Position numbers and translations under genes: made by a program. The notes beneath the pieces are model-generated. The model saw only the letters and a list, made by a program, of their open reading frames with translations, was not told the DNA's origin and did no database searches. A stretch of DNA of 64,000 nt from Lachnospiraceae bacterium (GTDB lineage Bacteria > Bacillota > Clostridia > Lachnospirales > Lachnospiraceae), in assembly GCA_022510615.1 (NCBI GenBank), contig JAFLTC010000003.1, positions 99,685-163,684 on the forward strand, read 5' to 3'. Below, one piece after another: positions 44,707 to 54,355 of the stretch (positions are counted from its first letter, which is position 1; every line of letters begins with the position of its first letter).

Positions 44707-44868
44707 AATTACCTCTTTTTTCCATGACTGTATAAAAAAGTTCAGTCATTGTATTCTCCATCTTTAGTATAAAAAAAAATATTTACTCTGTCAAAGATTT
44801 TTGATATTCTTAGAGAAGATAATTGATTTTGATTTCCTATGAAAAAGCGTATGCGAATGGAGGTAAGT

Positions 44869-47800
44869 ATGAAACAGCTTTTTAACAATAACTGGTATTT
44901 TCACAAAGAACCGCTGGACACTCCGATAGAAGCCTTTTATCAGACAGAGGACTGGCAGCCTGTAGACATCCCCCACGACTGGATGATTTATGACAGCGAA
45001 AATCTCTACGAGCAGGCAGTGAGCTGTTATAAGAAAACATTTCAAGTAGAGGACCTTGGCACCGACCGCCTCTCTATCCTGTTTGAAGGCGTATATATGG
45101 ACAATACAATATATTTAAACGGCAAACAGATATATGAATGGAAATACGGATACTCCCAGTTTGAAATTGATTTGACAGATTTGGTCGTACCGGGGAAAAA
45201 CACCATCTGGGTAAAAAACATCTACCAGCTGCCCAATAGCCGCTGGTATCCCGGCTCCGGTATATACCGGAATGTATGGCTGGTGCGTCGTCCTTCCATA
45301 CATTTTACGACTGACGGCTCCTATCTCTCTACAGAGAAAAACGAAAATGACTGGACCTTATATGCGGATTTTGAGGTGCAGAATGACTCCCCAGACTCCT
45401 GCGAGGTCGCTGTGCGCCACACTGTATCCGACCCGGAGGGCACTGAAATTCATTCCCAGACTTCTGATATAAGTTTGCCTCCCGGTCTTACAGTCAATAA
45501 ACAGGAAATGACCTTTACCTCTCCAAAGCTGTGGGACATTGTTGCCCCTAATTTATATCAAATAAAATCCGAACTGTTACATAACGGGGAGGTAATAGAC
45601 AGCGAGTGCCAGAACTTTGGCTTCCGCACCATACGCTTTGATCCGGAGAAGGGATTTTTCCTCAACGACAGAAATGTAAAGATTAACGGTTCCTGTGAGC
45701 ATCACACACTGGGAGCTCTAGGTGCCGCCATGAATAAGGAAGCACTGCGCCGACAGCTTATTCTCCTAAAAGAAATGGGGGTCAATTCCATCCGGAGTGC
45801 CCACAATATGCCGGCAGTAGAATTAATGGATTTATGTGATGAAATGGGACTTCTCTTATACAGTGAAAGCTTTGATATGTGGGAAAGCTGCAAGACCGAC
45901 TATGATTACGGAAATTACTTTAAAGACTGGTGGGAACGGGATTTGATAAGCTGGGTCCGCCAGGACCGCAATCATCCCTGTCTTCTCGTCTGGGGAATCG
46001 GAAACGAAATTCAGGATACCCACCACGAGCGGGGTCTGGAAATCACAAAAATGCTCCGGGATGCTGTGAAGAAACTGGATTACCGGAGCAATGCCGTGAT
46101 TGGCATCGGTTCTAACCTGATGGAATGGGAAGGGGCCATGAACTGTGCAGACGTTGTAGACATTGCCGGCTACAACTATATGGACCATCTCTACGATGAA
46201 CATCACAGGGCTCATCCGGACTGGTGCATCTTCGGCAGTGAAACCTCCTCCACTGTACAGAGCCGCGGTATTTATCATTTTCCACTGAGTAACCGCCTTC
46301 TTACCTACGATGACGGCCAATGCTCTACCCTTGGTAACTGTACTACCAACTGGGGAGCGAAAAACACAGACCATGTCATTACCGCCCACCGTGACAGGGA
46401 GTACTGCTTTGGACAATACATCTGGTCCGGCTGGGATTATATCGGAGAGCCGACACCATATTTTACGAAAAACTCTTACTTTGGGCAGATTGATACCGCC
46501 GGTTTTCCAAAAGATACCTTTTATCATTATCAGGCAGAATGGACAGCCTACAAAGAACATCCTATGATTCATCTGCTGCCTTACTGGGATTTTAATGAAG
46601 GACAGATTATCGATATCCGTGCTTATTCCAACGCACCGAAGGTAGAGCTGTTCTTTAACGATGAATCCCTGGGGGTACAGACCATTGACCACGCCCACGG
46701 AACAGAACTGGAGGGCAACTGGCAGATACCATATAAAAAGGGTGTTTTGAAAGCGGTTGCCTATGATGAAGAGGGAAATATCATCGCCACAGATATTCAG
46801 TCCTCCTTCGGAGACCCTGTCTCTGTCGTACTGAAACCGGAAAAGGAAAGTATTCTTGCCAATGGCGAAGACTTACTTTTCGTGGAAATCACAACGGTGG
46901 ATCAAGACGGCATCTTTGTTGCCAACAGCAGAAGCCGCATGAATGTAAAGGTAACCGGTGCCGGACGTCTGATCGGGCTGGACAACGGCGACAGCACCGA
47001 CTTTGAACAGTACAAGGGAACCAGCCGTAAGCTGTTTAGCGGACGCCTGATTGCCATCATTGCCGCAAAAACCACAGAGGGAGAGATTCAGATTGAGGTA
47101 ACCAGTCCTTCCTTAGCCTCTGCTTCCCTTTCCATACCGGCAGTAAAAGCCCCTGTACGGAAAGGCATTTCCTGCCATATGGAAAATACTGCTTCGGAAC
47201 CAAAGACGGACATTCCGGTCCGTAAAATTGAACTGACCAATCATGGAACCAGTCATCTGGATGAAAACCACACCGAAACTACAGTGACTGCAAAAATTCT
47301 GCCGGAAAATGCTACCTACCGTGACCTGACTTTTAAGGCTATGACGTTGGACGGGGTGGAGAGCAATAGTGTAAAAATTGAAACAGAGGGAAATACCGCC
47401 ATCATCAAGGCAGCCGGAGATGGTGAATTCCGCCTCTGCTGTTCCTGCAAAAACGGACAGGAGGAATTATCGGAAATCATTTCCGAACTGGAATTTGAGG
47501 TGACCGGTCTCGGTCAGGCAACACTGGACCCATATAAAATGGTAAACGGTATTAATAATGCCGGCTGTACCAGTGAGGCAAAACTCAGCTTTCAGGGTGG
47601 TGTTTATATTACTGCCACCGAACGAACCCGTTTCCTCTTTGATAATGTCGATTTCGGTGAATACGGTGCTAACGAAATCCACGTGCCTATCTTCTCCTTT
47701 GAGGATGAGCTTCCGATTGAAATCTGGCTGGGGGATTCCGAAAATGGCGGAACCTGTCTGATAAAGGATAAGTATCAGGCGAAGAGCTGGTACAACCACT

Positions 47801-48291
47801 ATCAAGAAAATGTTTATGAACTGCCGCAGCGTATTAAAGGTGTACAGGCGATTTCCATTGTCGTGTATCCAACGATTAAAATGTCTTTGCAGGGCTTTTA
47901 CTTCACTCGTCTGGAAAAGGCCTTTGGCCATTTGGAAGCACTGGAAAACAACCGCATTACCGGGGATATGTTTACCCGTGAAGAGGATGCCATTACCGGT
48001 ATCGGTAATAATGTTACACTGGAATACGAAAATATGGATTTTGGCGATACCGGTGCTGCTAATATTACGATTTGCGGTCACTCGCCGATTGAGGTAAATA
48101 CGATACATGTTCGCTTCTACGGTGAAGACGGAACGGAAATTAACCAAATGGTTGAATTCCCATATAGCGATGATTATCAGGAAATTACCTTCCCTATCGA
48201 AGGCTTCCGCGGCGCCGGAAAAGTAAACTTTATCTTTATGCCTGGCAGCAAATTTGACTTTAAGTGGTTTCATTTTCACTCCGCACAATAG
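44869..48291 (+). CDS. Glycoside hydrolase family 2 (beta-galactosidase-like) with C-terminal accessory domains
   Basis: The protein has 1140 residues. The start is at MKQLFNNNWYF behind GGAGGT, so the longer upstream frame is not used. Domain order: GH2 sugar-binding domain (1-170), Ig-like domain (~180-265), catalytic barrel (~270-560), Ig-like DUF4982-type region and two C-terminal ~130-residue beta domains. The acid/base Glu is about 380 (WGIGNEIQD), and the nucleophile Glu about 458 (FGSETSST). With no signal peptide it acts inside the cell. Specificity could be beta-galactoside or another beta-glycoside. No transporter is next to it. Confidence 0.88.
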   Translation: MKQLFNNNWYFHKEPLDTPIEAFYQTEDWQPVDIPHDWMIYDSENLYEQAVSCYKKTFQVEDLGTDRLSILFEGVYMDNTIYLNGKQIYEWKYGYSQFEIDLTDLVVPGKNTIWVKNIYQLPNSRWYPGSGIYRNVWLVRRPSIHFTTDGSYLSTEKNENDWTLYADFEVQNDSPDSCEVAVRHTVSDPEGTEIHSQTSDISLPPGLTVNKQEMTFTSPKLWDIVAPNLYQIKSELLHNGEVIDSECQNFGFRTIRFDPEKGFFLNDRNVKINGSCEHHTLGALGAAMNKEALRRQLILLKEMGVNSIRSAHNMPAVELMDLCDEMGLLLYSESFDMWESCKTDYDYGNYFKDWWERDLISWVRQDRNHPCLLVWGIGNEIQDTHHERGLEITKMLRDAVKKLDYRSNAVIGIGSNLMEWEGAMNCADVVDIAGYNYMDHLYDEHHRAHPDWCIFGSETSSTVQSRGIYHFPLSNRLLTYDDGQCSTLGNCTTNWGAKNTDHVITAHRDREYCFGQYIWSGWDYIGEPTPYFTKNSYFGQIDTAGFPKDTFYHYQAEWTAYKEHPMIHLLPYWDFNEGQIIDIRAYSNAPKVELFFNDESLGVQTIDHAHGTELEGNWQIPYKKGVLKAVAYDEEGNIIATDIQSSFGDPVSVVLKPEKESILANGEDLLFVEITTVDQDGIFVANSRSRMNVKVTGAGRLIGLDNGDSTDFEQYKGTSRKLFSGRLIAIIAAKTTEGEIQIEVTSPSLASASLSIPAVKAPVRKGISCHMENTASEPKTDIPVRKIELTNHGTSHLDENHTETTVTAKILPENATYRDLTFKAMTLDGVESNSVKIETEGNTAIIKAAGDGEFRLCCSCKNGQEELSEIISELEFEVTGLGQATLDPYKMVNGINNAGCTSEAKLSFQGGVYITATERTRFLFDNVDFGEYGANEIHVPIFSFEDELPIEIWLGDSENGGTCLIKDKYQAKSWYNHYQENVYELPQRIKGVQAISIVVYPTIKMSLQGFYFTRLEKAFGHLEALENNRITGDMFTREEDAITGIGNNVTLEYENMDFGDTGAANITICGHSPIEVNTIHVRFYGEDGTEINQMVEFPYSDDYQEITFPIEGFRGAGKVNFIFMPGSKFDFKWFHFHSAQ

Positions 48292-48304
48292 GACTTTCCT
48301 ATAA

Positions 48305-48342
48305 GGATTAAGGTGTCAAAGGGGCTTTTGACACCTTAATCC
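48305..48342. repeat. Perfect hairpin after the GH2 gene
   Basis: GGATTAAGGTGTCAAA (48305-48320) pairs with TTTGACACCTTAATCC. There is no T-run on either side, so it may be an mRNA-stabilising hairpin rather than a terminator. Confidence 0.5.
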
Positions 48343-48350
48343 TATAAGAT

Positions 48351-48399
48351 AAAAAACAGCCCATTGATACCCGCTTGAGGTAACAATGGGCTGTTTTCA
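48351..48399. terminator. Bidirectional terminator between GH2 and icd
   Basis: AACAGCCCATTG (48355-48366) pairs with CAATGGGCTGTT (48384-48395). A further TACC/GGTA pair lies inside. There are T-runs on both strands, between converging genes. Confidence 0.85.
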
Positions 48400-48418
48400 T
48401 ATTATATAATTTTCTTTC

Positions 48419-49624
48419 CTACAGAGTTTCCAATGTCTCCCGGATCGCCTTAATAAAGTCCTGACTATTCAAAACAGTTACCTCTTCTAAGGAGGTGATT
48501 AATGCCAGATCCTTTGTCATCTTTCCCTCTTCAATGGTCTGTAAAGTAGCTTTTTCCAACTTGTCCGCAAATGTTACCAGCTCCGGAATCTCGTCCAGCT
48601 CGCCACGTTTACGCAACGCTCCTGTCCAGGCAAAGATAGTGGCTACGGAGTTTGTAGAGGTCTCCTCTCCTTCCAGATGCTTGTAGTAGTGACGCTGCAC
48701 CGTTCCATGTGCCGCTTCGTACTCATATACACCGGTCGGGGAAACCAGTACAGAAGTCATCATGGCAAGAGAACCACAGGCGGAGGAAACCATATCACTC
48801 ATTACATCTCCGTCATAGTTTTTGCAGGCCCAGATGAACCCTCCCTCTGTCTTCATAACACGGGCTACCGCATCATCAATCAGCGTGTAGAAATATTCCA
48901 GACCGGCTGCCTCAAATTTATCTTTATATTCCTTTTCATAAACCTCTTCAAAAATATCTTTGAAGTTATGGTCATATTTTTTAGAAATCGTATCCTTGGT
49001 GGCAAACCACAAATCCTGTTTTGTATCCAACGCATAGCTAAAGCACGCCTTCGCAAAACTTGTAATGGACTGGTCCGTATTGTGAATGCCCTGAAGGATA
49101 CCGGGACCGTCAAAATTATGTATGATTTCACGGATTTCGGTTCCGTCTTCTGCGGTGAATACCAACTCTGCCTTTCCTTTACCCGGCACCTTTATTTCTG
49201 TATTTTTATATACATCACCGTAAGCATGACGGGCCAGAGTAATCGGCTTTTTCCAATTTTTCACACATGGCTCGATTCCCTTTACCTGAATCGGCGCACG
49301 AAATACCGTACCATCCAGTGCGGCCCGAATCGTTCCGTTCGGGGATTTCCACATCTCTTTCAAATTGTACTCTGTCATTCTCGCTGCATTCGGAGTAATG
49401 GTAGCACATTTTACTGCCACTCCGTATTTTTTCGTTGCCTCAGCGGAATCCACCGTCACCTGATCGTTGGTTTCGTTACGGTATTCCAGACCAAGGTCAT
49501 AATACTCTGTTTTTAAATCAATATACGGCAGCAAAAGCTCATCTTTTATAATCTGCCATAAAATACGGGTCATTTCATCCCCATCCATCTCCACGAGAGG
49601 GGTTTTCATCTGAATTTTAGCCAT
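48419..49624 (-). CDS. icd: Isocitrate dehydrogenase (NADP-dependent, eukaryote-like type)
   Basis: The protein has 401 residues, starting at [20 protein letters not shown] behind GGAGGT. Sequence blocks such as [75 protein letters not shown] and [14 protein letters not shown] place it in the homodimeric subfamily shared with eukaryotic NADP enzymes, not the E. coli type. It oxidises isocitrate to 2-oxoglutarate, supplying NADPH and the carbon skeleton for glutamate. The gene is single. Confidence 0.93.
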   Translation of the reverse strand: MAKIQMKTPLVEMDGDEMTRILWQIIKDELLLPYIDLKTEYYDLGLEYRNETNDQVTVDSAEATKKYGVAVKCATITPNAARMTEYNLKEMWKSPNGTIRAALDGTVFRAPIQVKGIEPCVKNWKKPITLARHAYGDVYKNTEIKVPGKGKAELVFTAEDGTEIREIIHNFDGPGILQGIHNTDQSITSFAKACFSYALDTKQDLWFATKDTISKKYDHNFKDIFEEVYEKEYKDKFEAAGLEYFYTLIDDAVARVMKTEGGFIWACKNYDGDVMSDMVSSACGSLAMMTSVLVSPTGVYEYEAAHGTVQRHYYKHLEGEETSTNSVATIFAWTGALRKRGELDEIPELVTFADKLEKATLQTIEEGKMTKDLALITSLEEVTVLNSQDFIKAIRETLETL

Positions 49625-49721
49625 AGTATAGTAACCTCCTGTTTTCATTTCGTCGCCTTTAACTATAGCATAGACTGTACCGGTTGTCAAAAAAGCTAAC
49701 TATACGGAAGGTTATTTTTTC

Positions 49722-49919
49722 TCATTCTTCTCTATATTCCTCCCTCTTCATCCTCATATACTTTTCTTCATCAAACTCGTACAAAATACTCACTTTTTTC
49801 ACCTCCGCTTGGTTTTTCCTTAAAAACTCTTCCAGTATTCCCTCCTCGATACACTCCTCCACTGCACGCTCTACTGCTTCACGCAAAATGCAATATGAAA
49901 TAAAAAAAGTGCGTGACAA
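49722..49919 (-). pseudogene. Remnant of an Rpn/PD-(D/E)XK transposase-like nuclease
   Basis: The 65-residue frame has no ribosome site. Its sequence AVERAVEECIEEGILEEFLRKNQAEVKKVSILYEFDEEKYMRMKREE matches the C-terminal tail of the Rpn-type nucleases that occur in many copies in Lachnospiraceae. The catalytic N-terminal domain is missing. The fragment starts just past the terminator of the adjacent gene, so it is a leftover of a former insertion. Confidence 0.6.
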
Positions 49920-49943
49920 TTTACATTTCGTAAATTATCACGC
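49911..49943 (-). terminator. Terminator after the small secreted protein gene
   Basis: GCGTGACAATTTAC (49911-49924) and GTAAATTATCACGC (49930-49943) form a 14-bp stem with one mismatch. On the minus strand a run of seven T follows. It ends transcription of the gene at 49964-50383. Confidence 0.75.
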
Positions 49944-49963
49944 CAAGCACAAATTCTTATACT

Positions 49964-50383
49964 CTATTGATAAGTAAATGTAGGAAGCGGCTCTCGGCTA
50001 AAGGAAGCACTACCACTGTAGTTGTCACCTAACTTGCCAGTCCATCCTGCAGAATACTCCAAATATTTCACTTTACCTTTTTTTATATGGGTAAACAAAC
50101 GATATTTTAGTTTCCCATCTTTTACCCGGATGACATAACCATTTTTCTTCTTTTTGGCGGAAACCAGCTTTACCTTATGAGCCAGCTTGCCGTTTGGTTT
50201 ATAATACCGGCCATACTTACTAGAAAATTTTGCATATTGTCCATGGTACGACGATGAATTCCGATACCAGTTTCCTTTTAACATTTTTACCACTTTTTTG
50301 CTGATGGCCGCCTCCGACGTAGTGAACGGTATAGATACAACCATTACTGCCACCGCAAATAAAAACATCAACATTTTTTTCAT
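49964..50383 (-). CDS. Small secreted basic protein of unknown function
   Basis: The protein has 139 residues with a clear signal peptide (MLMFLFAVAVMVVSIPFTTSEA). The mature part is rich in Lys, Tyr and Ser (KMLKGNWYRNSSSYHGQYAKFSSKYGRYY; KYRLFTHIKKGKVKYLEYSAGW) and looks like a small beta-barrel. I recognise no family. It resembles in composition, but not in motif, the repeat protein at 1224-2054. The gene is single and has its own terminator. Confidence 0.65.
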   Translation of the reverse strand: MKKMLMFLFAVAVMVVSIPFTTSEAAISKKVVKMLKGNWYRNSSSYHGQYAKFSSKYGRYYKPNGKLAHKVKLVSAKKKKNGYVIRVKDGKLKYRLFTHIKKGKVKYLEYSAGWTGKLGDNYSGSASFSREPLPTFTYQ

Positions 50384-50463
50384 CTGATTTCTCCTACCTT
50401 TCTGTTATCTTTTACCTCATCCCGGACTCCTTTCCAACGATTGGGTTTTATCACTCTATTGTA

Positions 50464-50499
50464 ATATTTTAGTTAGTAGGATGGCGCTAACTAAAATAT
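50464..50499. repeat. 13-bp perfect inverted repeat overlapping the CobW-like gene stop
   Basis: AATTTTAGTTAG... and CTAACTAAAATAT-side arms (50464-50476 and 50487-50499) flank TAGGATGGCG. The loop carries the GATGGCG core seen in the dispersed element. A terminator without a T-run, or a protein site, are the options. Confidence 0.45.
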
Positions 50500-51446
50500 A
50501 CCACTTCTTCTGCCGGCGGCTCCGCCGGCTCTACCTTATCCGCCCAGAGGACAGGGTAAAGACTTTGGTGCTTTCTGGAAAATTCCGGCTTTACCTTAAC
50601 ACGGACCGTCACCCAGTCATCCGTAGCAAGCTTTCCGGCATCGCCGTAATGGCAGATAAATCCGATTTTAGCTATATCATCAGCGCAGCAGGTCATAGCT
50701 GCTCTTGCCGGAACAAAGGCATCGGCAGGAAATGTGGAATTACGATACACCTGCCCTTTAAAAATAATCATTTTTTCCTCATACTTTTCCGGATGCTCAC
50801 TGACATCCAGATACCAGAGGCCAAAATCATCATCCTCCAGTATAATCTCTTTCGCCGTCACATCAAAAGGAAGCTCTTCTTCGATATTACTTTCCACGCT
50901 TCCGTCCTCAGATTCAAAAAGCACCTGGGCCATACGGTTAATCCCCTTTACATTTCTTCGCATGGATGCCTTGTCCATATCCTTCGTACAGCGGTTAAAA
51001 ATTACTAAATCTGACTGCTGAAAATGGGCCATAATCAATGATTTCATATTATTAATGTACATAGAAAAGGTTTCCGCATTCACTGTTGTAAAGGTCTGCA
51101 CAATAACCCAGTTCTCCGGTATCGTCTTATTGATAAGCTTCTCGAGATTCCACATACCATTAACTTCAATCATAATCCTTGCCGGTTTATGCTCTTTCAC
51201 AAGGCTGATACATTTTTCCTCGGTCAAATCCTCTTCCTCATCGATAATAACCGGAATCACTTTATTGTACTTCAGCAGATTTTCATCAATTTCCTTTTCG
51301 CCTTCTTCAGTAATGAGAAACAAAGTTTTCAGACCGTCCTCAAAGTTTCCCTCCTCCAGTATTTCTTTAATACAGGTTGTCTTTCCGCTCTCTAAAAAAC
51401 CGGTAAACAAATAAACCGGAATATCACGATTTCCAAACATTTTCAC
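50487..51446 (-). CDS. CobW-family GTPase with a C-terminal YcgQ/TIGR03943-like domain
   Basis: The protein has 319 residues. Residues 1-~190 are a G3E P-loop GTPase (IPVYLFTGFLESGKTTCIKEIL; IEVNGMW; VIFNRCTKD). The CxCC metal motif normal in CobW proteins is absent. Residues ~200-319 resemble the extracytoplasmic domain of YcgQ/TIGR03943 proteins (FKGQVYRNSTFPADAFVPARAAMTCCADDIAKIGFICHY). The pairing of a metal-chaperone GTPase with this domain, directly downstream of a His-rich CobW gene (8-base gap), supports a joint role in metal delivery. No membrane segment is visible. Confidence 0.8.
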   Translation of the reverse strand: MKMFGNRDIPVYLFTGFLESGKTTCIKEILEEGNFEDGLKTLFLITEEGEKEIDENLLKYNKVIPVIIDEEEDLTEEKCISLVKEHKPARIMIEVNGMWNLEKLINKTIPENWVIVQTFTTVNAETFSMYINNMKSLIMAHFQQSDLVIFNRCTKDMDKASMRRNVKGINRMAQVLFESEDGSVESNIEEELPFDVTAKEIILEDDDFGLWYLDVSEHPEKYEEKMIIFKGQVYRNSTFPADAFVPARAAMTCCADDIAKIGFICHYGDAGKLATDDWVTVRVKVKPEFSRKHQSLYPVLWADKVEPAEPPAEEVVYFS

Positions 51447-51453
51447 ACCTCAT

Positions 51454-52563
51454 CTATATCTGAAATAATTCCTTAATTTCCTTCTCCTTTAACTCCGCAC
51501 CGATAACACAAAGCCGCCCTGTATAATCAGCACCACCCCGGCGCACTTCATATTCTCCCGGCACAAGGTCAAAATGAAACCACTCGCCCTCCACCGCAGA
51601 AACAATTCCCTTTGCCCGGAGAATCGTACCGAAGCCGGCTTCCTCAGCAGACAGTTTTTTCAAAATATCCGTCAGCTCATCTTCCGCATATTTATGGGCG
51701 GTCTCCATGCCAAGACTGGTAAACACATCATCGGCATGGTGATGATGGTGAGGATGGTCATGGTCATGTCCATGAGCGTGGTCATGATGGTGGTCGTGGT
51801 GTTCATGATCGTGGTGATGCTCGTGATCGTGGTGGTCATGGTGTTCATGGTGATGCTCGTGATCGTGGTGGTCATGGTGTTCATGGTGATGCTCGTGACC
51901 ATGGTGATGATGGCCACACTCCGGACACACATCTTCCTCCTCCATTAATTCCAGTTCCAGTGAAGAACTGCCCTCAATAGCTCCCAAAATCTGCTTTCCG
52001 TCAAGCTCTTCCCACGGTGTCGTAATAATAACTGCTTTGTCATTTTTCTCCTTAATCAGTGCCAGACAGGCAGAAAGTTTTTCCTCCGATAGATTCCCGG
52101 TACGGCTGAGAACAATCGTCTTCGCATTTTCTATCTGATTGTTGTAAAACTCACCAAAATTTTTCATGTACATTTTACATTTGGTAGCATCTGCCACTGT
52201 CACATAGCCATTCAACACTACATCAGAATTGTGTTCCATAACACCGGACACCGCCCGGATGACATCCGAAAGCTTTCCTACTCCCGACGGTTCAATAATA
52301 ATCCGATCCGGTGTGTAGGTATCCAGCACCTCCTGCAGGGCCGTTCCAAAATCTCCCACCAGAGAACAACAGATACATCCGGAATTCATTTCCGTGATAT
52401 TAATACCGGAATCCTTTAAAAAACCGCCGTCAATCCCGATTTCTCCGAATTCATTTTCAATCAGAACCAGTTTTTCCCCGGTAAACGCCTCTTGAATCAA
52501 TTTTTTAATTAATGTTGTCTTTCCGGCTCCTAAAAATCCGGAAAAAATATCAATCTTTGTCAT
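51454..52563 (-). CDS. CobW/ZNG1-type metal chaperone GTPase with a His-rich loop
   Basis: The protein has 369 residues, starting at MTKIDIF behind GGAGGT. Visible are P-loop FSGFLGAGKTTLIKKL, the metal motif GCICCSLVGDF, and ELDGKQI before a long His/Asp/Glu-rich loop (about residues 218-280). The C-terminal CobW domain (EGEWFHFDLVPGEYEVRRGGADYTGRLCVIG) follows. This family passes zinc or cobalt to target enzymes using GTP; the loop should store or sense metal. The loop DNA contains a 36-bp tandem repeat. It is in an operon with the genes on both sides. Confidence 0.9.
   Translation of the reverse strand: MTKIDIFSGFLGAGKTTLIKKLIQEAFTGEKLVLIENEFGEIGIDGGFLKDSGINITEMNSGCICCSLVGDFGTALQEVLDTYTPDRIIIEPSGVGKLSDVIRAVSGVMEHNSDVVLNGYVTVADATKCKMYMKNFGEFYNNQIENAKTIVLSRTGNLSEEKLSACLALIKEKNDKAVIITTPWEELDGKQILGAIEGSSSLELELMEEEDVCPECGHHHHGHEHHHEHHDHHDHEHHHEHHDHHDHEHHHDHEHHDHHHDHAHGHDHDHPHHHHHADDVFTSLGMETAHKYAEDELTDILKKLSAEEAGFGTILRAKGIVSAVEGEWFHFDLVPGEYEVRRGGADYTGRLCVIGAELKEKEIKELFQI
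51815..51886. repeat. 36-bp tandem repeat encoding the His-rich loop
   Basis: Two adjacent copies of a 36-base unit (12 codons) read GTGATGCTCGTGATCGTGGT... on the plus strand, followed by a degenerating third. The copies are nearly identical, so the loop length probably changes by slippage. Confidence 0.65.
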
Positions 52564-52577
52564 ACTTACCTCCATTC

Positions 52578-52841
52578 TCAGCCGCCACAAATTATTTTCT
52601 GCTGCTCTGACAGCCACTGGCCAGCCTTTTCGATGCCTTCATCGCTAAATTCAAATTCCTCTGTAAATTTTTCTTCCTTCGTCTTTTCATAAATAAAAGG
52701 TCCCTTCCACGCCGTTGCCATCAGTGCCGGAGGCTCTTTGTCTCCGGTTTTTTCAATCCGGAAATTCATCCCCCGATAACTCCCTTTGAATACACTGCGC
52801 TCGTAATATAGCGTAGAATATAATGTGATTCCTTCTAGCAT
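52578..52841 (-). CDS. Small conserved-looking protein in the CobW operon
   Basis: The protein has 87 residues, starting at MLEGITLYSTLYY behind GGGAGG. It has a beta-rich first half (ERSVFKGSYRGMNFRIEKTGDKEPPALMATAWKGPFIYEKT) and a helical, acidic second half. I recognise no family. It is the first gene of the run 52841-50487 and ends 14 bases before the His-rich CobW gene, so it is probably part of the same metal system. Confidence 0.65.
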   Translation of the reverse strand: MLEGITLYSTLYYERSVFKGSYRGMNFRIEKTGDKEPPALMATAWKGPFIYEKTKEEKFTEEFEFSDEGIEKAGQWLSEQQKIICGG

Positions 52842-53032
52842 TTCGTCCTCCCGATAAAACTTTTTTCTGACAATGCAACTACTAGTATAACACAAATTTT
52901 TTATTTCTTGAAGTTATTCTCAAAAAAATCCTTGAAAAGATTGGAAAAACGTGGTTTACTATATTCGTGTAACTTTTTTGCAAAATAGAAATATGAATAA
53001 AGAAACAAAAATTGTAATTGGAGAGATGAGTT

Positions 53033-54352
53033 ATGAAAAAGGTTGTAAAATTTGGTGGAAGTTCTCTGGCAAGTGCCGAGCAGTTTATAAAAGTGGGAAA
53101 TATTATCCGCGCCGATGAATCCCGATGTTTTGTTGTCCCTTCGGCTCCCGGCAAACGCTTTTCCGGAGATACTAAAATAACTGACATGCTGTATCACTGC
53201 TATGAACTTGCAGAAAGCGGTCAGGCATTTAATAAGCAGTTAAATCAGATTAAAGACCGTTACCTTGAAATCATACGGGGACTGAAGCTGGATTTTTCAC
53301 TCACGGAAGATTTTGAGACAATCAAAAAACAGTTTTTAGCCAAAGCCGGCAGTATGTATGCGGCTTCCCGTGGCGAATATCTAAACGGAAAAATAATGGC
53401 CAAATACCTTGGATACGAATTTATCGATGCTGCCAATGTAATCCGGTTTCATAAAGACGAGAGTTTTGATGCCGATACGACACAGAAACTTTTATCCGAA
53501 CGTCTGGCATCCTGCGAAAAAGCAGTAATTCCGGGATTTTACGGTGCTATGGCAAACGGCACTGTGGTTACGTTTTCCCGGGGCGGTTCTGACATCACAG
53601 GTTCCCTTGTGGCAAAAGCAGTAAAAGCAAATTTATACGAAAACTGGACTGATGTATCCGGTTTTCTTGTGGCTGATCCCCGCGTCGTAAAAAATCCGGA
53701 GATCATTCATACGATTACCTATACCGAGCTGAGGGAGTTAGCCTATATGGGTGCCTCTGTTTTACATGAGGACGCTATTTTTCCTGTTCGCCAGGCGGGA
53801 ATTCCGATTAATATCCGAAATACGAATTCCCCGGAAGATGATGGCACTATGATTGTGGAAAGTACTTGCCGGATTCCATCTTATACGATAACCGGTATTG
53901 CCGGAAAAAAAGGATTTGTCGCCGTTAATATTGAAAAGGATATGATGAATTCCCAGGTTGGTTTTGGTCGAAAGGTTTTAGGAGCTTTTGAAGATAATGG
54001 TATTTCCTTTGAACACATGCCATCCGGTATTGATACTATGACAATTATTGTCCATCAGGACGAATTTGAGGAAAAAGAACAGGATGTTATTGCCGATATT
54101 CAAAAGGCTACCCAGCCGGATTCCATTGATTTGGAATCAGATTTGGCACTGATTGCCGTTGTGGGACGGGGTATGAAAAGCACCCGCGGCACCGCAGGAC
54201 GACTGTTTTCCGCATTGGCACATGCCCACATCAATGTCCGGATGATTGACCAGGGCTCCAGTGAGTTAAATATCATTATCGGTGTTCGCAATGATGATTT
54301 TGAGGCGGCCATCAACGCCATTTATAATATCTTTGTGCTGGCACAGTTGTAA
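53033..54352 (+). CDS. lysC: Aspartate kinase
   Basis: The protein has 439 residues. The kinase domain opens KKVVKFGGSSLASAEQFIKVG and contains FSRGGSDITGSLVAKAV. Two C-terminal ACT domains follow (GIAGKKGFVAVNIEKDMMNSQVGFGRKVLGAFEDNGISFEHMPSG; MIDQGSSELNIIIGV), which usually bind lysine or threonine. It makes aspartyl phosphate, the first step to lysine, threonine and methionine. The start is behind GGAGAG. No lysine riboswitch or other leader structure is evident in the short upstream gap. Confidence 0.93.
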   Translation: MKKVVKFGGSSLASAEQFIKVGNIIRADESRCFVVPSAPGKRFSGDTKITDMLYHCYELAESGQAFNKQLNQIKDRYLEIIRGLKLDFSLTEDFETIKKQFLAKAGSMYAASRGEYLNGKIMAKYLGYEFIDAANVIRFHKDESFDADTTQKLLSERLASCEKAVIPGFYGAMANGTVVTFSRGGSDITGSLVAKAVKANLYENWTDVSGFLVADPRVVKNPEIIHTITYTELRELAYMGASVLHEDAIFPVRQAGIPINIRNTNSPEDDGTMIVESTCRIPSYTITGIAGKKGFVAVNIEKDMMNSQVGFGRKVLGAFEDNGISFEHMPSGIDTMTIIVHQDEFEEKEQDVIADIQKATQPDSIDLESDLALIAVVGRGMKSTRGTAGRLFSALAHAHINVRMIDQGSSELNIIIGVRNDDFEAAINAIYNIFVLAQL

Positions 54353-54355
54353 TTC

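Noticed and set aside
51740..51910. Tandem repeat that looks at first like a CRISPR array
   Set aside because: The units are contiguous without spacers and encode His-rich residues in frame inside a CobW protein.
52842..53032. Lysine riboswitch in front of lysC
   Set aside because: The gap is under 200 bases, AT-rich and shared with a divergent operon. No lysine-riboswitch core or terminator pair is visible.
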